From positions 1-64,000 of the forward strand of contig DATIDD010000077.1 in the NCBI GenBank assembly GCA_035456465.1: a stretch of DNA of 64,000 bases. The letters run 5' to 3'. Numbering within the stretch: the first letter of the stretch is position 1; each line of letters begins with the position of its first letter. Both the position numbers and the translations under genes were made by a program. This document shows, one piece after another, positions 42,006 through 49,162 of the stretch. This DNA is from DATHTC01 sp035456465 (GTDB taxonomy: Bacteria > Actinomycetota > Thermoleophilia > Gaiellales > Gaiellaceae). Under the pieces are notes generated by a model. It had not been told where the DNA came from. It did no database searches and was given only the letters and a program-made list of their open reading frames with translations.

Positions 42006-42191
42006 CTACTTGATCGCGTTCGCGACGCGGGTCAGCACGGCCTCGATGTTCGTCGAGAGCAGCACCAGAGCCGCGATGATCAGAGCCGTAATGACGGCGA
42101 GGATGACCCCGTACTCCGCCATCGTCTGGCCCTCCTCCCGGCGGAGCGAGGTCGGCGCGGAAGAGTGGAGCCAAGCGGCGAGCTTCAGCAT
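42006..42191 (-). CDS. flp: Flp/Fap major pilin
   Basis: 61 residues. A leader ending RREEG is followed by QTMAEYGVILAVITALIIAALVLL, the Flp prepilin cleavage and N-methylation motif with Glu and Tyr in place. ATG start with GGAGGTGAAG upstream (strong SD). First gene of the pilus operon. No prepilin peptidase (TadV) gene lies in this window, so processing must come from elsewhere. Confidence 0.94.
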   Translation of the reverse strand: MLKLAAWLHSSAPTSLRREEGQTMAEYGVILAVITALIIAALVLLSTNIEAVLTRVANAIK

Positions 42192-42569
42192 GAGCTTCAC
42201 CTCCCTTCGGTCCGTCGAGGCGGGCCGGGCGGCGGCACGCCGGAGGGCAAGACTGGATTGGGTGGGAATGTCGATGTGATCGTCGGAGCTCGTTGCCACG
42301 CGAAGTCGTTCCCTCTGTCGTCTGTGGCGTGGCCGCGCCGCCGACGTGCGAATCTGGCCACGATCATCGAGAGGTCGTCGCAGACGGAAAATCCCCCGGT
42401 TTGGTGATTCGGGGGCCATGTCCCCCAACTGGGGGAGAACGGCGCTGCAGCGGTTCCCGATAGTCGGAGCACCCCCGCCGCGGCCGGCGGGGCGCTGCAC
42501 CACGCACAGTCCATCTGCAAGTTCGCGTCGCCGGCGGCCACGGCGCCAGAGCAAACGGGAGCCAGGGAT
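42192..42569. other. 378-bp divergent spacer between flp and LAS-peptidase gene
   Basis: No gene was found. It must contain the promoters of the pilus operon and the divergent peptidase, but no confident -35/-10 pair was seen. Two C-run/G-run inverted repeats occur at 42393-42415 (CCCCC...GGGGG, 13-nt spacer) and 42421-42436 (TCCCCC-AACT-GGGGGA, perfect). These are operator candidates roughly midway. Confidence 0.55.
42421..42436. promoter_or_regulatory. TCCCCC-AACT-GGGGGA palindrome
   Basis: Perfect 6-bp arms with a 4-bp spacer, 133 bp before the peptidase ATG and 230 bp before flp. A second C5/G5 repeat lies just upstream. Regulator unknown. Confidence 0.4.
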
Positions 42570-44090
42570 ATGCCACAGCCGACACAGCGATCGCGCAGGC
42601 GACTCGCGCGCCTCTTCCTCTTCGTCTTCTTCCTCGCGTCCGCCGCGTTCGTCGCCGCCGGGCGCTTCGGGCGTGCTCCGCGGGCCACGGGCACCGTCGA
42701 CGCGACGGCCGACCCGGTGGCGACGCCGGAGCACGGGCTGCCGGGGTGGGCGTCCGCCCCGGCGCTCGACGCTCCGCTGACGCGCGAGCGGCGCCTGCCG
42801 CTGTCGACGCGCAAGGTCGCCGGCAGCATCGTCTTCGCCGTCCTGTTCTTCGCAGGCGCGTCGTTCTCGGCCGTCGCCGGGGACAACGTCGCCTCGATGC
42901 TCGAGGGCGACGGCGGCGAGACGCTCGTGCTCGCCACGACCGCCGGCCCCGAGCCGCAGGCCGTCGAGGAGGCGCCCGCCGCCGAGGCCGCACCTGCCGA
43001 GTCGGCGCCCGCCGACGCCGCGCCCGCGACGGTCCCGTCCGGCGGCGTGGTCGAGGAGCCCGAGGTCGCCGAGCCGGCGCCCCCGGTCGAGGCCGCTCCC
43101 GCACCTGAGGCCGAGGCCGCACCCGAGTCGGCGCCCGCGGACGCCGCCGAGGAGGCGTACGTGGAGGAGGCAGCCGCCGACGTCCCCGCGGCCAGCCCCG
43201 CGCGTGTCGAGGCGGCGGTCACCAGGCCGCGGCCCGCCTTCGGCCCCGCGGCACCGGCAGTCGCTCCCGCACCGGTGCCCGCCCCGCGCGTCGCGCTCGA
43301 CCCCGAGGTCGACGCGGAGAACGTCGCCGCGACGGTCTGGCTCCACCGCACCCTCCCCGATCCGACGCCCCCGTCGCTCCGGCTCTCGCCGAAGACGGCG
43401 GCGCGCCTGCTCGCGGCCGCCCGTACGGCCAAGGTGGACTGGGCGTTCGTCCTCGCCGTCGTCCGTGCCGACGCGAACCGGGGCCAGTTCCCGGCCCGCG
43501 GCATGACGTTCGCCGAGGCCGCGTCGCGGCTCACCGTCCACGGCAACCGCCGGGACCGCTGGGACCGCGCGCTCGCCTACACCGGCCGCACGGCCGCCGC
43601 CGATCGCGCGGTCGCGCTCGCGCACTACTACCGCGCCGTCGGGATCCGGGCGCTCGTGGACGGGCTGCTCGCCCGCCAGGACGCGCTCGCCGCGAAGGTG
43701 CTCGCCGACGAGCGGGTCGACCTGTACGCAGGCGGACGCGACGACGTCGTCAACGGACGGATCGACGTCCGCGTGCTCGCGCTCGTCGAGTACCTGGCCG
43801 AGTCGTTCGGGCAGGTCACCGTCTCGAGCCTCACGAGCGGGCACCGCCTGTTTGCGCGGCCGGGCGTCGTGTCGGCGCACGTCTACGGCCAGGCCGTCGA
43901 CGTCGCCGCGCTCGCCGGGATGCCGATCGCGGGCCACCAGCAGCCGGGCAGCGTCACCGAGCGTGCCGTCCGCGACGTGCTGCTGCTGCCGGCGGAGATG
44001 CGCCCGCGGCAGGTGATCTCGCTGCTCGGACTGGGCGGGCCGTCGTTCCCGCTCGCGAACCACGACGACCACATCCACGTGGGCTTCTAG
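42570..44090 (+). CDS. membrane-anchored LAS-type (M15-like) peptidase
   Basis: 506 residues. Two hydrophobic segments lie at about 15-30 and 90-110. Residues 120-240 are Ala/Pro/Glu-rich, likely spanning the wall. A helical region (AARTAKVDWAFVLAVVRADANRG) resembles soluble transglycosylase helices but is not proven. The C-terminus has the LAS zinc pattern: His437 and Asp444 (SAHVYGQAVDVAAL), then NHDDHIHVGF (His501/His503). It may cut peptidoglycan peptides. ATG preceded by AGGGAT. Divergence from the Tad operon suggests wall remodelling for the pilus (inference). Confidence 0.75.
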   Translation: MPQPTQRSRRRLARLFLFVFFLASAAFVAAGRFGRAPRATGTVDATADPVATPEHGLPGWASAPALDAPLTRERRLPLSTRKVAGSIVFAVLFFAGASFSAVAGDNVASMLEGDGGETLVLATTAGPEPQAVEEAPAAEAAPAESAPADAAPATVPSGGVVEEPEVAEPAPPVEAAPAPEAEAAPESAPADAAEEAYVEEAAADVPAASPARVEAAVTRPRPAFGPAAPAVAPAPVPAPRVALDPEVDAENVAATVWLHRTLPDPTPPSLRLSPKTAARLLAAARTAKVDWAFVLAVVRADANRGQFPARGMTFAEAASRLTVHGNRRDRWDRALAYTGRTAAADRAVALAHYYRAVGIRALVDGLLARQDALAAKVLADERVDLYAGGRDDVVNGRIDVRVLALVEYLAESFGQVTVSSLTSGHRLFARPGVVSAHVYGQAVDVAALAGMPIAGHQQPGSVTERAVRDVLLLPAEMRPRQVISLLGLGGPSFPLANHDDHIHVGF

Positions 44091-44096
44091 GGCCTC

Positions 44097-44435
44097 GTGG
44101 CGAAGCTCCTGCGTGGCGACGGGGGCGTGGTCTGCGACCGGTGCACGGTCGCCGACCGCGCCCCCGCGCGCATGAAGGGCCTGCTCGGCCGGAAGGCGCT
44201 CCCCTCGGGCGAGGGGCTGCTGCTACGGCCCGCCGGGTCGGTGCACACGGCCTTCATGCGCTTCCCGATCGACGTCGTCTTCCTCGACCGCGAGTTGACC
44301 GTGCTCGAGGTCGTTCCCGCGCTCGCGCCGTGGCGCGCCGCCGGCCGCCGGGGCGCCAAGGCCGCGCTCGAGCTTGCCGCCGGCGAGGCCGCCCGCCGCG
44401 GCGTGGCCGCCGGCGACCGTCTCGTCCTCGCGTAG
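44097..44435 (+). CDS. DUF192 family protein
   Basis: 112 residues. MKGLLGRKALPSGEGLLLRP, then SVHTAFMRFPIDVVFLDRE and VLEVVPALAPWR are the DUF192 conserved blocks. There is no signal peptide, though many relatives are exported. GTG start 6 nt after the peptidase stop, so co-transcribed. Molecular function of the family is unknown. Confidence 0.88.
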   Translation: MAKLLRGDGGVVCDRCTVADRAPARMKGLLGRKALPSGEGLLLRPAGSVHTAFMRFPIDVVFLDRELTVLEVVPALAPWRAAGRRGAKAALELAAGEAARRGVAAGDRLVLA

Positions 44436-44463
44436 CTCCGCGCGACCCAGGCACGATGGTCGC

Positions 44464-45027
44464 GTGGGAGAGGTGACCTTTGCGGGGCTGCGCCTGCGCG
44501 CGCGCCCCGGCGTCGTGATGACGCCGCGGCCGGCGACGGAGCGCGTGGTCGCGGCCGCGCTCGCGCGCATCGACGGCGTGCCCGTGCGGGTGGCCGACGC
44601 CGGCACCGGCTCGGGCGCGATCGCCGTCGCGCTCGCGGCGGCCAAGCCGAAGGCGCGCGTGTGGGCGACGGACGTCAGCCGCGCCGCGGTGGCGCTCGCG
44701 CGCGAGAACGTCGCGCGACATCGTGTCGGCGACCGCGTTCACGTCCTCCACGGCGATCTGCTCGAGCCGGTCGACGGTTCGCTCGACCTCGTGGTCGCGA
44801 ACCTGCCCTACCTGCCCCCGTCAGAGGGCGGCTACGACGACGAGCCGCCCGGGGCCGTGTACGCGCCGGGCGACGGGCTCGTGCACGTGCGGCGGCTGAT
44901 CGACCAGGCGGCCGCCAGGCTCGCGCTCGGCGGAGCGCTCGTCCTGCAGTACCGGGCTCAGGTGCTCGAGGCGGCGAGGGTCGAGCTGGACGCGCTCAGG
45001 TCGGCGCTGTCCGCGCCCGGCTCGTAG
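44464..45027 (+). CDS. PrmC/HemK-like class I methyltransferase
   Basis: 187 residues. The SAM motif I is VADAGTGSGAIAVALA, motif II ATDVSRAAVALARENV, and the catalytic motif is NLPY (LVVANLPYLPP) instead of the NPPY of PrmC. It lacks the N-terminal helical domain of true PrmC (about 80 residues), so it is the short HemK-like type. GTG start after CACGAT. Its 3' end overlaps the convergent thymidine kinase by 70 bp. Confidence 0.85.
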   Translation: MGEVTFAGLRLRARPGVVMTPRPATERVVAAALARIDGVPVRVADAGTGSGAIAVALAAAKPKARVWATDVSRAAVALARENVARHRVGDRVHVLHGDLLEPVDGSLDLVVANLPYLPPSEGGYDDEPPGAVYAPGDGLVHVRRLIDQAAARLALGGALVLQYRAQVLEAARVELDALRSALSAPGS

Positions 45028-45587
45028 CAGCCGGCGCACCGCGCCTCGTACGAGTCGAGCGCTCCGACCTGGATCGTCGGCCCGCCGAAGGGCGCCGGCA
45101 GCCCGTCGACGAGCCGTTGCGTGCGGGTGGCGGGGCCGCCGCAGCGGTGGCACACGGCCTGCAGCTTGTCCACCAGCTCCGCGTGGCAGAGCAGGCGGGC
45201 CATCGCGGGGAACGGGTCGCCGCGGAAGTCGCAGTCGAGGCCCGAGACGACGACGCGGCGGCCGCGGTCGCGCAGCTCCAGCACGACGTCGACGATCGTC
45301 CCCTCGTCGAAGAAGTGGAGCTCGTCCAGGCCGACGACGTCGTAGCCCTCGGCCAGCCGGAGCACGTCCGCAGCCTCTGCGCAGACCGCACGGAGCCGGT
45401 CGCCCGCGTGGCTGACGACGTGCGCGACGTCGTAGCGGTCGTCGAAGCCGGCCTTCACGACGAGCACGCGCTGTCCCGCGATCTCGGCCCGACGGAGCCG
45501 GCGGATCAGCTCCTCGCTCTTGCCGCTGTACATCGGGCCGCACACGACCTCGAGCCACCCGCCGCGGTGAGGAGGGATCCGGATCAC
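44958..45587 (-). CDS. tdk: thymidine kinase (type II)
   Basis: 209 residues. Walker A is GPMYSGKSEE (17-26); VGLDELHFFD has the catalytic Glu; the zinc site has CHRCGG and ARCAGCYEP. It phosphorylates thymidine for salvage. GTG start: TAGGCT lies 7 nt upstream (leaderless type). The C-terminal tail (DSADLSASSSTLAASST) lies wholly inside the convergent methyltransferase gene. Confidence 0.93.
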   Translation of the reverse strand: MIRIPPHRGGWLEVVCGPMYSGKSEELIRRLRRAEIAGQRVLVVKAGFDDRYDVAHVVSHAGDRLRAVCAEAADVLRLAEGYDVVGLDELHFFDEGTIVDVVLELRDRGRRVVVSGLDCDFRGDPFPAMARLLCHAELVDKLQAVCHRCGGPATRTQRLVDGLPAPFGGPTIQVGALDSYEARCAGCYEPGADSADLSASSSTLAASST

Positions 45588-45633
45588 GCGCGGGAGCCTA
45601 GTGGGCGAAGCGGACGGGCACTCTGCGGTGACC

Positions 45634-45690
45634 GGAGCGCAGCGGGTCGCCGCCGGAGGCCGGCTCCGCCGGCCGGGAGGCGCAGAGCGC
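45634..45690. repeat. REP-like hairpin element, copy A
   Basis: Core GGAG-GCCGG-CTCCG-CCGGC-CGGGAG at 45655-45679 forms a 6-bp stem with loop CTCCG, flanked by GGAGCGC (45634) and CAGAGCGC. It matches copy B at 49094-49118 in all but four positions, and these are two compensatory base-pair swaps. It lies in the spacer between tdk and the cAMP-binding gene. Confidence 0.6.
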
Positions 45691-45722
45691 TGTCGCGGGC
45701 CGCGCGGAGAAGGAGGGGGCTC

Positions 45723-45766
45723 GTGGGGGAACCACGGGTTCCCCCACGCACGACGTTCCCCCACGC
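45723..45766. terminator. CGTGGGGGAACC inverted repeat plus half-copy
   Basis: CGTGGGGGAACC-ACG-GGTTCCCCCACG is a perfect 12-bp hairpin, followed 5 bp later by CGTTCCCCCACG. It lies just past the stop of the cyclic-nucleotide-binding gene on the minus strand and may terminate that transcript. Confidence 0.5.
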
Positions 45767-45768
45767 TG

Positions 45769-46176
45769 CTAGTCGCCGGCGATGCGCTCGGCGAGGGCCT
45801 GCAGCACCTTCACGCCGATCGCCGGCTGGTCCTGGATCAGGCGGCGGAACGAGCGGTCGGTGATCACGAGCGCGCGCAGCGGCGACGTCGCCGTCACCGT
45901 CGCGGTGCGCGGCTTCTGCGACACGAGCGCGATCTCGCCGAAGAAGTCTCCGGGCCCCAGGCTGCGCACCTTGCGGCCCTTCCGCCGCACGTCCGCGGTC
46001 CCGTCGAGGATGACGAAGAACTCCCGGCCGGGGGCGCCCTCGCGGGTCATCTCCTTGCCCTCGCGGAGGTCGATCTCGTCCGCGATCCCGGCGATCTGGG
46101 CGAGCTCCTTCCGCGACGCCGCGGAGAACAGCGGCACGTGGGCGATCGCCTCGACCTTGGAGTTCCTGCCCCGCAT
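45769..46176 (-). CDS. cyclic nucleotide-binding domain protein, no output domain
   Basis: 135 residues covering one cNMP-binding domain. The phosphate-binding cassette FFGEIALVSQKPRTATVTA is intact (Arg contacts the cyclic phosphate). No HTH or effector domain follows, so it is not a Crp regulator. ATG start with TAGGAT 8 nt upstream (leaderless type). It may bind a partner or buffer the second messenger. Confidence 0.88.
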   Translation of the reverse strand: MRGRNSKVEAIAHVPLFSAASRKELAQIAGIADEIDLREGKEMTREGAPGREFFVILDGTADVRRKGRKVRSLGPGDFFGEIALVSQKPRTATVTATSPLRALVITDRSFRRLIQDQPAIGVKVLQALAERIAGD

Positions 46177-46219
46177 CGCCGCCGATCCTAAAGCGGTCGC
46201 GCCCCCGAGTCGAGCGCGC

Positions 46220-47020
46220 CTACACGCGTCGGTAGGCGGCCTGCACGAAGCACCACGCGCCGTAGGCGATCAGCCCGGCCGCGACCGAGAACAGCGCGAC
46301 CTTCCCGTACGGCGCCTGGGCCACCGTCCGGAGCGCCTCGTCGAGGCCCTTCGTCTCGGAGGGGTCGTACTCGCGCGCCGCCTTCAGCAGGAAGACGCCG
46401 ATCAGGCCGAAGACGATCGCCCGCGCCGCGTGCCCGACGACCCCGACGGCGATCGCCCACCCGCGGACGGCCTCCGACAGCTCGTGCTCTCGGAGGTGCT
46501 TGCGGAACTTCCCGCTGGTGGCGCGGTAGGCGTTGAACAGCGCCGCGCCGAGGAAGCCGAGCCCTGCCGCGGCCACCAGCCAGCGGCCGCCGGGAAGGTC
46601 GAACACGCGCGCCGTCTCCTGCGACTCGTCGCCGCTCTGCGACCCCAGCCCCGCCACGATCGCGAACGCGCTGAACGCGAAGAAGCCGTAGAGGACGGCC
46701 CGCGCCAGGTAGCCGCCCCGTCTCGCGAGCCCCTCGATCCCGGTGCCCTCGTCGTCGCGGTCGAAGACGGCCTGCGCCAGCCGCCAGAGGGCGTACCCGG
46801 CGAGGCCGAGCGCCAGGACGATCAGCAGCACCTCGCCGAAGGGCTGCTGGGCCACCGTCCGGAGCGCGCCCTGACGGTCCTTCACGTCCCCCTCGAGCCC
46901 GAGCGGGACCTGGATCGCGATCAGCCCGATGAGCACGTACAGCACGCCCTTCGCGGCGTAGCCCGCACGCGCCCCGCGCTCCACCCACTTGCCCTGTGCG
47001 ACGGCCGCAGCTTCTCCCAT
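46220..47020 (-). CDS. DUF1206 membrane protein
   Basis: 266 residues, six helices in three repeated pairs. Each repeat starts with ARxGYxAKGVLY-like (ARAGYAAKGVLYVLIG, ARRGGYLARAVLYGFF, GHAARAIVFGLIG) and contains LRTVAQ-P-G, the DUF1206 pattern. Function unknown. ATG start, no strong SD. Confidence 0.88.
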   Translation of the reverse strand: MGEAAAVAQGKWVERGARAGYAAKGVLYVLIGLIAIQVPLGLEGDVKDRQGALRTVAQQPFGEVLLIVLALGLAGYALWRLAQAVFDRDDEGTGIEGLARRGGYLARAVLYGFFAFSAFAIVAGLGSQSGDESQETARVFDLPGGRWLVAAAGLGFLGAALFNAYRATSGKFRKHLREHELSEAVRGWAIAVGVVGHAARAIVFGLIGVFLLKAAREYDPSETKGLDEALRTVAQAPYGKVALFSVAAGLIAYGAWCFVQAAYRRV

Positions 47021-47060
47021 CGGCGCGTCCTGCCCGCACGTCGCGGGCGTGAATCCCCCG

Positions 47061-48038
47061 TTACGGGATCCGGTTGAACCAGAGCGCCGACAGGCCGGCG
47101 CCGAGCAGCAGGAGCAGGCCGCCGGCCGCCGTGAACGCGACGGTCAGCTCGCGCTGGCGCTCGTCGAACCCGACGCGGGTCGCGACCTCGGCGTACACGC
47201 TCCGCAGCTCGTCCTCGGTCGGCGCCTCGTAGGAGCGGCCGCCCGTGCGCTCGGAGATCGTCCTGAGCGTCTCCTTGTCGGGCGGCACCGGGACGATCTG
47301 CGTGTTCCCGAGCTCGTCCTGGATCTCGACCGTGCCGCCGTCGGTCCCGAGCGCGACGGTGAAGACGGGGACGCCGAGGCGCTCGGCCCGGTCGGCGGCG
47401 TCGAGCGGCTCGATCGCGCCGGTCGTGCTGGCGCCGTCGGAGAGCACCACGACGGCGAACGGCGGGCCGTCCTGCTCGCGCTGCGAGGCCTCGGCGGACG
47501 TCTCCTGCTCGCCGAGGTCGAGCGCACGGTCGATCGCGTCGCCCAGCGCGGTGCCGCCCGAGGGCTCCGCGGCGTCGATCGACGCGAGCACGGCGCCCTT
47601 GTCGGAGAGGATCGGCGAGACCGTGTACGCGTACTGCGCGAAGCCGACGACGCCGACCCGCGCCGCGTCGGGGAGCGTGCCCAGCAGCGTGCGCGCGGCC
47701 GTGCGGGCGGCCGCGAGGCGGTTCGGCGGCACGTCGTCGGCCGTCATCGAGGCCGACGTGTCCATCGCCAGCACGAGCGTCGCCTGGCGCTTGGGCACCT
47801 TGACCGCCGCCTGCGGGCGCGCGACGCCGAGGACGAGCGCGGTGAGCGCGAGCAGCGCCAGCAGCGCGGGGAGGTGGCGGCGCCAGCCCGGGCGTCGCGG
47901 CGCGACGCTCGCGAGCAGGTCGAGGTTGGTGAACCGGACGGCGTAGCGGTCGCGCCGCCGTTGCACCAGCACGTACGCGGCGAGCGCGAGCGGCACCAGC
48001 ACGAGGCCGGCGAGCGCGGCGGGCCAGAGGAAGGTCAT
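47061..48038 (-). CDS. BatA-like VWA membrane protein
   Basis: 325 residues. N-terminal helix and RFTNLDLLASVAP, second helix, then a VWA domain with MIDAS AMDTSASM, VVLSDGAS and GGTALGDA, and a C-terminal helix. This is the BatA/Aerotolerance-type layout that goes with MoxR and DUF58. ATG overlaps the DUF58 stop by 4 bp. Confidence 0.9.
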   Translation of the reverse strand: MTFLWPAALAGLVLVPLALAAYVLVQRRRDRYAVRFTNLDLLASVAPRRPGWRRHLPALLALLALTALVLGVARPQAAVKVPKRQATLVLAMDTSASMTADDVPPNRLAAARTAARTLLGTLPDAARVGVVGFAQYAYTVSPILSDKGAVLASIDAAEPSGGTALGDAIDRALDLGEQETSAEASQREQDGPPFAVVVLSDGASTTGAIEPLDAADRAERLGVPVFTVALGTDGGTVEIQDELGNTQIVPVPPDKETLRTISERTGGRSYEAPTEDELRSVYAEVATRVGFDERQRELTVAFTAAGGLLLLLGAGLSALWFNRIP

Positions 48039-48970
48039 CGCCGGCCTCCGCGCGCGCGGAGCGCGGCGACGAGCGCGCGGAGCCAGTCGCCCTGGGTGGA
48101 GAGCGACACGTGCTCGACGCCCGCCGTGCGTAGGCGCCGTGCGAGCTCGTCCCGCTCGGCCGCGGCCGCTGCGGCGAACCGCTCGCGGAGCCGCCGGCTG
48201 CGCGTGTCCACCCGCAGCCGCCGTCCCGTCTCGGGGTCGACGAGCGAGAGGTGGCCGACGTCGGGAAGCTCCTGCTCGCGGGGGTCGCGCACCTCGACCG
48301 CGAGCACCTCGTGCCGCGCCGCGAGATCGCCGAGCGGGCGCGCCCAGTCGTCGGGCCCGCGGAAGTCGCTCACGATCGCGACGAGTCCGCGGCGCTGAGC
48401 CGCGGCGGCGGCCCGGGCGAGGGCTGGGCCGAGCGGGGTGACGCCCGTCCCTTCCTCGTCCGGTGCCGTCCGCAGCTCGAGCAGCGCCGTCAGCAGCGCC
48501 TCGCGTCCCCGCCGGGGAGGGAGCAATGCGGGGTGCGAGCCGCCGAAGGTGACGACGCCGAGGCGGTTGCCCCTGCGCGTGGCCAGGTAGCCGAGCGCGA
48601 GGGCGACCCCCTCCGCGACGTCCGCCTTGCGCCGGTCGGCGGTGCCGAAGCTCATCGAGGGCGAGACGTCGAGCACGAGCCAGGCGACGAGCGCGCGCTC
48701 GGCGACGTGCACGCGGACGTGCGGCTCGCCCGTCCGGGCGGTCACGTTCCAGTCGATCGCGCGGACGTCGTCGCCCGGCTGGTACGGGCGCACCTGCGCG
48801 AGCTCGGTCCCCTCCCCGAGCGCGGCTGCACGAGCCTCCCCGGGGAGCAGGCCCTCGACGCGTCGCCGGACGGTGACGTCGAGGGCGCGCAGGAGCCGCT
48901 CGGGGACCGGCCCGGGGCCGGGCCGCGCGGGGGAGCGAGGAGGGGCGAGGCCCGCCAGGCCGGCGCTCAC
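48035..48970 (-). CDS. DUF58 protein (VWA-like)
   Basis: 311 residues. PYQPGDDVRAIDWNVTARTGEPHVR is the DUF58 signature, followed by LVLDVSPSMSFG (VWA MIDAS-like) and VAIVSDFRG. It works with MoxR in an uncharacterised chaperone-like module. GTG start preceded by GAGGAGGT. The 175-bp spacer from moxR is bounded by a 17-bp direct repeat, so the original overlapping arrangement looks interrupted. Confidence 0.88.
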   Translation of the reverse strand: MSAGLAGLAPPRSPARPGPGPVPERLLRALDVTVRRRVEGLLPGEARAAALGEGTELAQVRPYQPGDDVRAIDWNVTARTGEPHVRVHVAERALVAWLVLDVSPSMSFGTADRRKADVAEGVALALGYLATRRGNRLGVVTFGGSHPALLPPRRGREALLTALLELRTAPDEEGTGVTPLGPALARAAAAAQRRGLVAIVSDFRGPDDWARPLGDLAARHEVLAVEVRDPREQELPDVGHLSLVDPETGRRLRVDTRSRRLRERFAAAAAAERDELARRLRTAGVEHVSLSTQGDWLRALVAALRARGGRR

Positions 48971-49162
48971 GCCACCTCCTCGCACGCCGCCTCCTCGCGT
49001 TCCTGGCGCGTCGCTGGGTGTGCGGAGGGAGGGGGAACAGTGCGGACGCACGGGCCCCCGACTGGAGCGCGGCCAGCGGCGCGAGGCCGCGGCGGAGCCG
49101 GGCTCCGCCCGGCGGGAGCCGCGGCCGGCCAGGAGCGCGAGGGCATCACGCCACCTCCTCGC
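48967..49162. repeat. 17-bp direct repeat flanking a 162-bp insert at moxR-DUF58 junction
   Basis: TCACGCCACCTCCTCGC occurs at 48967-48983 and again at 49146-49162. Each copy, on the minus strand, encodes EEVA-stop; in the first copy the stop also overlaps the DUF58 GTG (GTGA). The segment between includes REP-like copy B. Duplication or insertion moved DUF58 away from moxR while keeping its SD and start. Confidence 0.7.
49064..49138. repeat. REP-like hairpin element, copy B
   Basis: Core at 49094-49118 pairs GCCGGG with CCCGGC around loop CTCCG, within an outer GGCCGCGGC/GCCGCGGCC stem. It is flanked by GGAGCGC on both sides (49064, 49132). Compared with copy A, two stem pairs are swapped (G-C to C-G and C-G to G-C), preserving the fold. 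Confidence 0.6.
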
